A stretch of DNA of 33,612 nt from Candidatus Obscuribacter sp. Its GTDB lineage: Bacteria; Cyanobacteriota; Vampirovibrionia; Obscuribacterales; Obscuribacteraceae. The stretch spans positions 1 to 33,612 of the forward strand of contig JADYXR010000189.1 in NCBI GenBank assembly GCA_021772095.1, read 5' to 3'. The notes under the pieces are model-generated. The model was not told the DNA's origin, ran no database searches, and saw only the letters and a program-made list of their open reading frames with translations. The translations under genes and the position numbers were made by a program. Positions 8,458 to 16,226 of the stretch are shown piece by piece; the stretch's first letter is position 1; each line of letters begins with the position of its first letter.

Positions 8458-8982
8458 ATGACCAGGCACGATGAGTTTGATGCAACAACAGCCGATTTTT
8501 ACAACACGGTTGAGAACTCACCGGAGCCATGTAAGCCTTCCGAAGAACTGCTATACAGCAAAGACAGTCTCGGCGCTTTCAAGACCAATCAAGCCTGGCC
8601 AGGACGAAATTATTCACTCGTCGGCGAAGCGCACGTAATTGAACGTCGCACCATTGACACCATCAGCGCCACCAGAAGAGCAGCTTGCATTAACAACGTT
8701 TTGCAACTCGGACGCAACAATCAACACTGCGTCACCATTGAAGATGCGCTCACCGTCGCAGGTTTCGTGTCCTGTCTCAGTCGAGTCGAATATGCCTGGT
8801 TGAAGAAACAGTCACAAGGAACTCTGATCGGACCTTCGTACTGCCAGGAAGGCAACCTGATCGCAGAATCTTTCGCCGTCTGGCGCCGCGACGACGTCTG
8901 CAAGTCTGCGGGTCGCACGCACAACAGCTTCAGAAATTTCAGAGGCTCGCGCAGCACCGTTGCCACTCGCCACGAATCGTAA
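8458..8982 (+). CDS. Hypothetical protein, 174 residues
   Basis: I do not recognise this protein. I chose ATG 8458 because GGGGA (8446-8450) lies 7 nt upstream; an in-frame ATG at 8419 would add 13 residues but has no Shine-Dalgarno. The protein is hydrophilic, has no signal peptide or membrane helix, and contains six Cys spread through the chain without a CxxC pair. The N-terminal 40 residues are acidic and Pro/Glu-rich, the middle (about 60-115) looks helical with a basic HVIERRTIDTISATRRA stretch, and the tail is rich in Arg, Ser and His. It is flanked by glycerate kinase and rpiB on the other strand, so it is a single-gene unit. Codon use resembles the neighbours, which supports a real gene. 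Confidence 0.55.
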   Translation: MTRHDEFDATTADFYNTVENSPEPCKPSEELLYSKDSLGAFKTNQAWPGRNYSLVGEAHVIERRTIDTISATRRAACINNVLQLGRNNQHCVTIEDALTVAGFVSCLSRVEYAWLKKQSQGTLIGPSYCQEGNLIAESFAVWRRDDVCKSAGRTHNSFRNFRGSRSTVATRHES

Positions 8983-9028
8983 GTAAGAAACTCTTCTTTG
9001 TCACTTCAATCTTCACTAACAGTTAATC

Positions 9029-9529
9029 CTAGTGAATCGAATACCAGCTCTGCGTCTCGCCTTCGTGCGAAGTGTGTGGAGATTCTCCAGCGCGAACTTG
9101 TTCGATTTTCTCGACGCGCTTCTGGTGTCTTCCGCCCTCAAAAGGTGTATCGAACCACTGCTTGAGCGACTCTTCGATTGTAGGAACAGAAGTTGTTCGT
9201 CCGGCAAAACAAATGACATTCGAATCGTTGTGTTGACGGGAAAGCCTCGCCGTTTCGGCATCGTGGCAAAGCGCGGCTCGAATGCCTCTCACTTTGTTCG
9301 CGACGATCGATACTCCGATTCCCGAGCCGCAGCAAAGAACTCCGCGATCGCATTCGCCCTTCGAGACTGCGTCGGCAACTTTTCTTGCGTAATCCGGATA
9401 GTCGCAAGAGTCGGTCGAAAACGTACCGAAGTCTTCGAATTCGATGCCTTCCCTGGTCAGGTATTTCTTGATCGCTTCTTTCGCTTCGAAGCCTGCGTGG
9501 TCGCTTCCAATGCCTACCTTTTTCGTCAT
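9029..9529 (-). CDS. rpiB: Ribose-5-phosphate isomerase B
   Basis: RpiB interconverts ribose-5-phosphate and ribulose-5-phosphate in the non-oxidative pentose phosphate pathway, in the cytosol. The start ATG 9529-9527 has AAGGA just upstream, giving 166 residues; a longer in-frame reading to 9637 adds 36 residues unlike the family. Visible motifs are the phosphosugar-binding SDHAGFEAK (residues 9-17), DYPDYA (43-48) and the CCGSGIG loop (66-72), with Cys67 in the position of the catalytic base. Next come RAALCHD, with the His expected for ring opening, and the NDSNVICFAGR segment near residue 110. The last ~20 residues (rich in Glu, His, Ser) extend beyond the usual ~145-150-residue core and are probably flexible. 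The gene stands alone, divergent from the histidine kinase gene. Confidence 0.93.
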   Translation of the reverse strand: MTKKVGIGSDHAGFEAKEAIKKYLTREGIEFEDFGTFSTDSCDYPDYARKVADAVSKGECDRGVLCCGSGIGVSIVANKVRGIRAALCHDAETARLSRQHNDSNVICFAGRTTSVPTIEESLKQWFDTPFEGGRHQKRVEKIEQVRAGESPHTSHEGETQSWYSIH

Positions 9530-9750
9530 GTCGAATTCCTTGCGATGACTATCTAACAGTTCTGCGATTGTAGCAACCTGAAGACCGGGTCCTGTAACTC
9601 GGTGAACGGTTGTTAACAATACACTTGCGGCTCCCACTGCGGTTCTGGTTGGAAGATTGCCAAAATGGGCATATTTGCTGTAAGCATCCCAACGAGCTTC
9701 CAGGCGTTGGCACAGCGTGACTGTTCAGATTAAGGCAACGGTTCGAGTGA

Positions 9751-11757
9751 ATGGAAGACCAGGAACAGGTACTCAAAGCTCTGGGACGAAGCGCTGAATC
9801 TGCTTCTAAGTCCGCGCCAGCGTCAAAACCGGCTGTTGGGCAAAGTCGAAGCGAGCTGGATATCGATGCTGAAAAATCAAAAGCTGATCTGATTGAAGAA
9901 CTACAGCAGATGCGCCGACGCGTCGCTGAACTGTCACGCAGAAATAACAGTCCGGTCAATGATGAGCGCTCGAATGCGCAGCAATTGCAAGACATGTTTC
10001 AGCTCATCATTGATACCATTCCAGTCAGTATCTGGTGGAAAGATCGCGACTCGCGTTTTCTCGGTTGTAACTTGAAGGTCGCTCAAGCTGCGGGCTTCGA
10101 AAATCCGCACGACATGATCGGAAAATCCGATTACGATTGCCCCTGGAAAAAAGAGGAATCGGATTGGTTTGTCGAATGGGATCAAAAGGTGATGGCGCAG
10201 AATCGCGCTTACCATCACATCATCGAGCCCAAACTCACTGCTGATGGAACTCAAGCATGGCTTGATACCACAAAGGTGCCTTTGCATGACAGCCAGGGAA
10301 ATGTAATTGGAACTCTTGGAACCTATGAAGATATCACTGAGCGCAAACTCGCCGAAATGGAACTCCGAGCAGCGCATGCCGAGCTCGCTAAGACGCACGC
10401 CGAATTGAGCAAAGCCCACGCTGATCTGGCCAACACACACGAAGAATTGCAAGCATCAAACGCGCTTCTCGAAGAACGTGTTGCCGAGCGGACAATGGCT
10501 CTTGAAGCAACTAATTCGCAACTGAAAGATCTCTCGAAGGAATTACTTTCCGCGCGCGATCAAGCGATGGAAGCATCGAAATATAAATCGAATTTCCTTG
10601 CTAACATGAGTCATGAAATCCGCACACCGTTAAACAGTGTAGTGGCAGTCACAGAGCTGCTTCTAAAGACAAAACTGACAGGCAGTCAGCAAGAATTCGT
10701 AGACATCATTCAACATTCTTCGCGCTCACTTCTCGAAATTGTTCAAGACATTCTCGACATGTCTAAAATCGAAGCTGGCAAAGTCGAGCTGGTCACAGAA
10801 GACTTCGATGTGTTCTCTGTAGTCGAGACAGTGACTGAATTGTTGAGAACCAAAGCGGAAGAGAAAGATCTCAAATTATCGTTCCGCTTTGACGGAGTGA
10901 TACCAGTTCCATTGAAAGGTGATGCCGCCAGAATCAGACAAGTGTTGATCAATCTGGTCAGCAACGCTATCAAATTTACCTCTGTCGGTTCGGTGGAGCT
11001 GGTCATCGAGTCCAGCGAAATCACGTCGCAGCTGTGCGAGTTGAAGTTCAACATCATTGATACGGGAATTGGATTGAGCGAAGCAACGGCATCAAAAGTA
11101 TTCGAACCGTTTACTCAAGCCGATGGATCGATTACCAGACGTTACGGCGGGACTGGGCTCGGGCTGTCGATTTGCAAGGAATTGGTTCAACTCATGGGCG
11201 GCGAACTCGGGGTGCAGAGCACTGAAAACGTTGGCTCGTGTTTCTGGTTTACCCTTCGGATAAAACCGGACGACAACTCTGTCTTGATAAATCCAAACGA
11301 CTCAATTATCGGTATTCAAAATAGCCGTGCATATGAGGCTCCGACTGCTAAAGCATCTCGTACTGGGCGAAGCGGCATAGTGCTGGTTGCCGATGATAGC
11401 CCGTTAAATCGCAAAGTCACACTGCTCGTTTTGCATCATTTGGGATATCGAGGTTATGCCGTCAACAACGGACAAGAAGCTGTCGATGCGATGAAGACCG
11501 GTTCTTATGATCTGGTGTTGATGGATTGTCAGATGCCGGTGATGGATGGTTTTGAATCGACTAAGCGAATTCGCATCGGCGAAGACGAGTCAGGTTTGCG
11601 CACGCCGATCATCGCGCTGACGGCGCAAGCAATCGACGGCGATCGCGAGAAGTGCCTGGAGTCAGGCATGGACGACTATCTCACCAAGCCAATCACACCC
11701 GATCGACTAGCTGCAAAACTAGCCCGATGGCTGCCACTAGATTCGGTGAAGAGCTAA
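9751..11757 (+). CDS. Hybrid sensor histidine kinase: PAS - HisKA - HATPase - receiver
   Basis: This is a 668-residue soluble hybrid kinase. An N-terminal coiled coil (about 40-65) leads into a PAS domain (81-198) with the PAC ending GTYEDITERK. A signalling helix follows (205-270), in which four consecutive seven-residue units of the A/T-H-x-(E/D)-L-x-x type appear. HisKA has NMSHEIRTPLNS with phospho-acceptor His288. The ATPase has the N-box (RQVLINLVSNAIKFT), G1 (DTGIGLS) and G2 (GGTGLGLSI). The C-terminal receiver (about 545-665) has the acidic pair ADDS, phospho-acceptor Asp592 in LMDCQMPVMDG, and the conserved Lys in YLTKP. No transmembrane helix is seen, so it senses a cytosolic signal, possibly through PAS. 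No partner regulator or HPt gene is adjacent. ATG 9751 overlaps a weak GAGTGA site. Confidence 0.93.
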   Translation: MEDQEQVLKALGRSAESASKSAPASKPAVGQSRSELDIDAEKSKADLIEELQQMRRRVAELSRRNNSPVNDERSNAQQLQDMFQLIIDTIPVSIWWKDRDSRFLGCNLKVAQAAGFENPHDMIGKSDYDCPWKKEESDWFVEWDQKVMAQNRAYHHIIEPKLTADGTQAWLDTTKVPLHDSQGNVIGTLGTYEDITERKLAEMELRAAHAELAKTHAELSKAHADLANTHEELQASNALLEERVAERTMALEATNSQLKDLSKELLSARDQAMEASKYKSNFLANMSHEIRTPLNSVVAVTELLLKTKLTGSQQEFVDIIQHSSRSLLEIVQDILDMSKIEAGKVELVTEDFDVFSVVETVTELLRTKAEEKDLKLSFRFDGVIPVPLKGDAARIRQVLINLVSNAIKFTSVGSVELVIESSEITSQLCELKFNIIDTGIGLSEATASKVFEPFTQADGSITRRYGGTGLGLSICKELVQLMGGELGVQSTENVGSCFWFTLRIKPDDNSVLINPNDSIIGIQNSRAYEAPTAKASRTGRSGIVLVADDSPLNRKVTLLVLHHLGYRGYAVNNGQEAVDAMKTGSYDLVLMDCQMPVMDGFESTKRIRIGEDESGLRTPIIALTAQAIDGDREKCLESGMDDYLTKPITPDRLAAKLARWLPLDSVKS

Positions 11758-11822
11758 ATGATTAAGTGTCGAGTTTAAGCGATCGATCGAATCAATCGTT
11801 CGAGCTAAACGTTCGACTTGAG

Positions 11823-11848
11823 CAAACGAGCCAAGCAAACGAGCTAAG
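11823..11848. repeat. Imperfect 13-bp tandem repeat in the gap after the histidine kinase gene
   Basis: CAAACGAGCCAAG (11823-11835) is followed directly by CAAACGAGCTAAG (11836-11848), differing at one base, and degenerate copies (CGAACG at 11849, AACGAGCTG at 11862) follow. Related GAGCTAAACG words occur just upstream. It fills a convergent intergenic gap; no terminator with a T-run is seen. Confidence 0.5.
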
Positions 11849-11881
11849 CGAACGCTATGTGAACGAGCTGATGGTTACGAC

Positions 11882-12730
11882 CTAAACGTACGCCGCGAGC
11901 ATCTGGCAGCGAAGTTCATTTATATCTTTTGGCGTTTCGAAATTCGTCTTAGTTTCAACTACGTCTTTCATTCGATCGGCGCGGAAGATCAAGATTTCAT
12001 CACGCTCGTGGCAGTATGCCACCACTAGCCACATACCTTCTTCTTGAAGCAAAACCAGAGGATCGATTGTGACCGAGTCGACGGTTTCGCGTTCTACGCA
12101 GTAATAATTTATTGAAGTCGTGTTGTGTTTGACGAGCGAACTTTCCAGCACTGGAAGCCGTTCTTCAATCGCGTACATCGGATAAGCAAAGGTGTGGTCG
12201 GCAAGGAATCTTTCGAATTTCCTGACTGTGTTTCTGTCGCTGACAAAAACTTCTTCCTCTTCTTCGAGGTAGAAAGGCGGTGTATTGGACGATTTCTTGT
12301 TTGTCTTTTTCGAATAGGTGTCCGAATTTCGGATGCGATTGAAGTCCTCTTCGAAATCGGTTTGATCCAATTTATCGTTTAGTCCTTCTATAGATAATTG
12401 CTTTGGTGTCGGGTTATTGAAGAACTCGTCAATCATCATCTCTTCGAGGTCGGACTCGAGACAAGCGAGTTCCAATTCTTCAAGGTCGCCGTCATCCAGA
12501 TCGCCCACTCCAAGGACCGAGTCGACGATCGCGTCGGCTAGTTCGTTGGACATTACTTCCATCTGTGGACTGATAATCTGCGAAAGCTTGGTTATGACTT
12601 CTCGTATGAGTTCGTCTTTTTCTTGCGAGTGAATCGTCACTCCCGCCACTAACTTATCGAATAGTCTCGCGCCAGTGAGAAGAAGGAAACCCTCTTCCTG
12701 GGTGAGTTCGAGGTGGAATTCGTCTTGCAT
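11882..12730 (-). CDS. WYL-domain protein without recognisable DNA-binding domain
   Basis: The protein has 282 residues and a good AGGT ribosome-binding site 7 nt before ATG 12730. The C-terminal part (about 206-262) matches a WYL domain: a strand with VTIDPLVLLQEEGMWLVVAY, a turn, then ILIFRADRMKDV, corresponding to the usual 'P..L...g.WYLvay...r.FrldRI..v' pattern. WYL domains sense ligands (nucleotides or nucleic acids) and normally follow a winged helix in regulators. Here the first 205 residues contain no helix-turn-helix that I can see. They are a helical, highly acidic region, with a Glu/Asp-rich stretch at about 75-105, a Lys-rich linker, and a run of five Glu near residue 156. The gene lies downstream of argS with a 376-nt gap. 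Function is unknown; a ligand-responsive adaptor rather than a direct DNA binder is my inference. Confidence 0.65.
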   Translation of the reverse strand: MQDEFHLELTQEEGFLLLTGARLFDKLVAGVTIHSQEKDELIREVITKLSQIISPQMEVMSNELADAIVDSVLGVGDLDDGDLEELELACLESDLEEMMIDEFFNNPTPKQLSIEGLNDKLDQTDFEEDFNRIRNSDTYSKKTNKKSSNTPPFYLEEEEEVFVSDRNTVRKFERFLADHTFAYPMYAIEERLPVLESSLVKHNTTSINYYCVERETVDSVTIDPLVLLQEEGMWLVVAYCHERDEILIFRADRMKDVVETKTNFETPKDINELRCQMLAAYV

Positions 12731-13106
12731 AAACGTACCTGCTTCACTAAGTTCGGACGAGCGGCAGTTAGCACGCTCATTGTGCCCCGGCTAGCCGACT
12801 TCTAGTCAGTCTGCTTCGCCCTCAAAGAAACTAAAGAACCGAATTAGCTCGTCCCAAAAATGTGCCTCTGAATCTAGCCTAGCACTGCTTTAATTATTCG
12901 GGTAGTGATTTGCTTGTTTTTCCAAAATTCCATACCGCAAGGCGCCAACAGACGTGTGATCTTGCGATAGATCGCAAGCTCAAGCTGAAAGCCATTATCA
13001 GTCCCAATTTCGCTTGCATTGCCGATAAATCGTACTCGGATAGCATGATCAGGAGCGGATTCCCGCGATTGCGATTTACCAGACTGATCGAAAAGTGTTG
13101 TCTGGA
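12731..13106. other. 376-nt intergenic region with a 16-bp (8+8) palindrome
   Basis: No gene is supported here. A plus-strand open frame starting at 12910 runs into argS, and its hydrophilic, Cys/Arg-rich translation resembles nothing known. The region contains a perfect inverted repeat, CTTGCGAT (12961-12968) and ATCGCAAG (12971-12978), separated by AG. It also contains a 6-bp inverted repeat, CCAGAC/GTCTGG, right after the argS stop (13102-13076 on the minus strand). Neither is followed by a T-run. Confidence 0.5.
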
Positions 13107-14885
13107 TTACATTCTGTCCGGTGCCGAGACCCCGATAATTTTCAGCGCGTTAGCGAGCACTTGCCTGGTCGCCATGACTAATCCCAGACGCGCTTTCATG
13201 ACCGGAAGATTGTCCGGAATTATCACTTGCGATTCTTCGTAGAACTTCTGCAAGGTGTTTGCCAGTTCATATGCATAGTGTGAAAGCCTGCCGGGCTGCC
13301 AGTTGACGGCCGCGTCCCGCACTTCTTCAGGAAGTGCTTGTAGTCGCATGATCAAATTTTTCTGGTGGATAAACTTGTCTGGATCTTCATCGAAAACTGC
13401 CAGGAATAAATTCGGATCCGAATCAGAAGACCCATATTCTTGTTTGAACTGCTCGAACATCTCGGCTGTGAGAGGCGCTGGGCGTTCTTCTCCGCTTTCT
13501 CGGTCAATTGACGGCTCGACCGCTTTGCGCAGAATTGACGAGCAACGGGCGTGCGCATATTGAATGTAGAAAGATGGGTTCTCGCGTTTTTGTTTCTTCG
13601 CCAACTCCAGATCGAAGTTGATCGGATTATTCGGGTTTGACTCCGCAAGGAAGTACCGAACCGCATCAACTCCGACTTCGTCCATGACTTCGTCGAGCAT
13701 GACGACGGTGCCTCTGCGCTTGGACATCCGTACAGCCTTTCCGTCGCGATTGAGATTAACGATCTGAGTGAGCAGAACCTGCAATTTCTCAGAATCAAAA
13801 CCAAGAGCTTTAACGACTGCTTTCAATCCAGGAACTTGACCATGGTGGTCAGCACCCCAGATGTTGATCATCAGGTCGTAGCCTCGATTGAATTTGTCCA
13901 GATGATAGGCGGCGTCGTTAGCTAAATAAGTGTAGTCGCCGGTGCTCTTTTTCAAAACGCGATCTCGTTCGTCGCCGAGTTCTTTCGCTTTGAGCCAGAG
14001 CGCACCATCTGCTTCGTATGTGAAGTTGTTGTCGGTTAGGATCTGCATTGCTTCGTCGACTTTATTTTGAGCGTGCAACGAACTTTCAGAAAACCATCTG
14101 TCGAATTTGATGCCCAGCCGTTCGAGCAACTTTTCCTGATGTTCCTGAATGATTTTTTTAGTGGCATTGCCTACGGTGACAGCAGCTTCGTCTCCGGTAA
14201 GTGAAAGAAATTGGCTGCCGTATTGTTCGATTACTTGATCGACATACTCAATCAGTGACTCTTCAGGGTAGCCGTCAGACGGATACTCAACGTCCTTGCC
14301 GAGTTTACGTTGATAACACGCAAACGCGCAATTTCCCAATGAGGCGATCTGCGCACCGGCATCGTTGACGTAAAACTCTTGTTCGACTTTATATCCGGCG
14401 AAGGCAAACAGGTTTGACAAACAACTACCGAGAACCGCTCCACGACCGTGTCCTATGTGCAGGTTGCCGGTCGGATTAGCGGATACGTATTCGATCAGAA
14501 CTTTCTTGTCCCCACCCACGGTATCACGACCAAAATCTTCTTTGCGAATATGGATCTCTTTAATAACGTCTGTAAGCCACGTGGTGCCAAGCCTGAAGTT
14601 GATGAAGCCGGGATTGGCAACTTCGACTTTGGTGATGGAACCATTCATCGTTTCTGGTGTCTGATTGATGTACTCCGCCAAAATGTTAGCAATTTGAATT
14701 GGAGACGAACGTGCATGGCGCGCCAGTTTCAGCGCGATGCCACAGGCGAAATCTCCGTGCTCCGGAAGCTTTGGTTGTTCGATTACAACCGGCTCCGGAC
14801 ATTCGGTTAGCTCTCCCATTTTTTTGTCGAAGCGAGCTTGTTCAAAAGCTCTCTCTACCAGGTCTTTCAGGCGTTCTTTGATCAT
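13107..14885 (-). CDS. argS: Arginyl-tRNA synthetase
   Basis: ArgRS is a class I aminoacyl-tRNA synthetase that charges tRNA-Arg. The 592-residue length is normal. The N-terminal Arg-tRNA-recognition domain (1-110) includes GDFACGIALKLAR. The Rossmann catalytic domain carries SANPTGNLHIGHGRGAV with HIGH at 143-146, and the KMSKS-equivalent MSKRRGTVV near residue 393. The C-terminal DALR anticodon-binding domain (about 470-592) contains YIQYAHARCSSILRK at its start and ends in LGLVMATRQVLANALKIIG. The start ATG 14885-14883 has an AGGAG 15 nt upstream, a longer gap than usual, but no better in-frame start exists. The gene is downstream of the DJ-1-family gene (126 nt) and probably has its own promoter. 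Confidence 0.97.
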   Translation of the reverse strand: MIKERLKDLVERAFEQARFDKKMGELTECPEPVVIEQPKLPEHGDFACGIALKLARHARSSPIQIANILAEYINQTPETMNGSITKVEVANPGFINFRLGTTWLTDVIKEIHIRKEDFGRDTVGGDKKVLIEYVSANPTGNLHIGHGRGAVLGSCLSNLFAFAGYKVEQEFYVNDAGAQIASLGNCAFACYQRKLGKDVEYPSDGYPEESLIEYVDQVIEQYGSQFLSLTGDEAAVTVGNATKKIIQEHQEKLLERLGIKFDRWFSESSLHAQNKVDEAMQILTDNNFTYEADGALWLKAKELGDERDRVLKKSTGDYTYLANDAAYHLDKFNRGYDLMINIWGADHHGQVPGLKAVVKALGFDSEKLQVLLTQIVNLNRDGKAVRMSKRRGTVVMLDEVMDEVGVDAVRYFLAESNPNNPINFDLELAKKQKRENPSFYIQYAHARCSSILRKAVEPSIDRESGEERPAPLTAEMFEQFKQEYGSSDSDPNLFLAVFDEDPDKFIHQKNLIMRLQALPEEVRDAAVNWQPGRLSHYAYELANTLQKFYEESQVIIPDNLPVMKARLGLVMATRQVLANALKIIGVSAPDRM

Positions 14886-15011
14886 GATGTTTGTACAGGG
14901 TCTCCTGACGTAAGTAAAATTCGCTGGTATTCGCTAAAAAATTGAATTGAATAGTTGAGCTTCGATGTTGATTGAACCGTTTCAGTTTCACATCAAACAT
15001 TCAGTTTAGTT

Positions 15012-15560
15012 TTAAACTTTGACTTTGCTCAATTCGGTAATGAGCGCTGTGGCAAACTCTTCAGCTGCGTCCGGCCCATTAGCCGTGATGATTTTTCCAT
15101 CTTGAACGACAGGCTGTTTGACATAATTTGCCTTGCCATTTTTCAACGCTTCTAACGACTCAGGGCATTCCCAGACCGTTGCTTGTTTGTCAGTCAAAAT
15201 GCCGGCATTGGCAAGAGCGGCTCCTGATAAGCAGATTGCCGCGACGGGCTTGTCAGCTTTGACGTGGGTTTGCAGGAGTTGATGCAGCTCGCTGTTGTCC
15301 CAGAGGTGCTCGGGAGAACCCATGCCGCCGATTACTACGACCGCTGCGAAATCACTGCTTTTGAGGTCTCTAATCGTGCTCTGCACCATGGTTTTGCCGC
15401 CCAACATGCCGGTCGCTTCACCCACCTTGGTGGAAGCCACAACCGTCTCGGCGCCTTCTTGCTCGAAACGTTCTTTAGGGACGAACAACTCCTCATCGCG
15501 GAATGCTTCCGGTGCGATTACAAGTGCTACTTTTAAACCTTGAAGCTTTTTGCTGACCAT
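15012..15560 (-). CDS. DJ-1/PfpI-family protein (class I glutamine amidotransferase-like)
   Basis: This is a 182-residue single-domain protein of the DJ-1/PfpI superfamily, whose members include proteases, deglycase-like enzymes, chaperones and redox sensors. ATG 15560 has a strong AGGGGG site about 9 nt upstream. Visible features are the first strand LKVALVIAPEAFRDEEL with a conserved Glu (23/24), VVVIGGMGSPEHLWD, and the nucleophile elbow AICLSGAALA with Cys110. In most PfpI-type proteins this Cys is followed by His (A-I-C-H-G); here it is followed by Leu, so the usual Cys-His pair is missing while the Glu and Cys remain. A general stress or redox role is plausible, but the substrate cannot be inferred. 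Confidence 0.85.
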   Translation of the reverse strand: MVSKKLQGLKVALVIAPEAFRDEELFVPKERFEQEGAETVVASTKVGEATGMLGGKTMVQSTIRDLKSSDFAAVVVIGGMGSPEHLWDNSELHQLLQTHVKADKPVAAICLSGAALANAGILTDKQATVWECPESLEALKNGKANYVKQPVVQDGKIITANGPDAAEEFATALITELSKVKV

Positions 15561-15593
15561 GGCTGAACCCCCTGAGAGCGGTCGACATGGGCT

Positions 15594-15617
15594 AATTGGA
15601 GTTCACTTGAACCAATT
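15594..15617. promoter_or_regulatory. Dyad upstream of the DJ-1-family gene
   Basis: AATTGG (15594-15599) and CCAATT (15612-15617) form a perfect inverted repeat that encloses a second one, TTCA (15602-15605) and TGAA (15608-15611). The dyad lies 34 nt upstream of the start codon, where an operator or promoter-proximal site would be expected. No regulator can be assigned. Confidence 0.35.
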
Positions 15618-15677
15618 GCCGATGACAGCATGCGATCATATTACAAATTGAGTTGCAAGGAAGGCGTTTGCAACCGT

Positions 15678-16107
15678 TCATTGCCTTTCGGTACCATGCA
15701 GAAATTCCTGAAAGTCAGTTTTTGGTTCTTCCACGCTAGAGTCGAATGTTTTCACGCCCTTTGTTTCGGACTTTGGATCAACGGGTTCGTTGCCAGTTGG
15801 CGCAACCGTGTCGAAATCGGAAAACAATTGGGCACTGCTATGTGCCTGAAAATTTTTGACGGCACGGTTGGTGATGCTTCCGCATCCGGTCACATTGACA
15901 TACCCGAGTTTCGGAATTGTTGCTAATTCTTGTAATGCTCTGTACGTGAGCCGTGTGAAATGTCGCACACCTCTTGCTGGAAAATCCACTGAGTCAGGGA
16001 GGTGATAAATCATTGTCGCAGACGCACACGTTGACCCATTGGGTAATCGAACCACCACCAGTGGTGCTTTTCGGTTTTAAACATTTGGTGCAAGTTTCTG
16101 GTGGCAT
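15678..16107 (-). pseudogene. Remnant of a third GSxTQW-module Ser/Thr kinase (kinase domain lost)
   Basis: From an ATG at 16107, frame one encodes MPPETCTKCLKPKS, then GGGSITQW and VCVCD, nearly identical to the first N-terminal module of the two neighbouring kinases. This frame stops at TGA 15996-15994. A second frame starting near 16000 continues with SLTQWIFQQ, the core of the second module, and soon stops. A third frame (down to 15678) encodes LQELATIPKLGYVNVTGCGS and more, resembling the last LRR-like repeats and tail of the kinases, then an acidic C-terminus. The kinase domain, membrane helix and most repeats (roughly 1.7 kb compared with the paralogues) are missing. Three frames in one 430-nt remnant point to decay by deletion and frameshift. 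The third-frame reading of 126 codons could still be expressed, but I think this unlikely. Confidence 0.75.
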
Positions 16108-16226
16108 CTAAAGCTGTCCGGCAACGGTGATACTCGATCCTTCTGGCGGAGCAGAAAATTAGTCGAAAGCCGTCAAGTATTATAGACCTCGTGGACATCA
16201 CTTTATTCGCGGGAATCTTCTGAGGC

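Noticed and set aside
9530..9637. 36-residue N-terminal extension of RpiB
   Set aside because: AAGGA precedes ATG 9529 and the protein then begins exactly like known RpiB; the upstream part is unrelated to the family.
12910..13242. 110-codon plus-strand open frame between the WYL gene and argS
   Set aside because: Its 3' part overlaps the conserved end of argS on the other strand and its translation has no recognisable pattern.
16010..16201. 63-codon minus-strand open frame (starts MMSTRS)
   Set aside because: It is an out-of-frame reading across the decayed kinase start; the meaningful frame there is the one beginning MPPETC at 16107.
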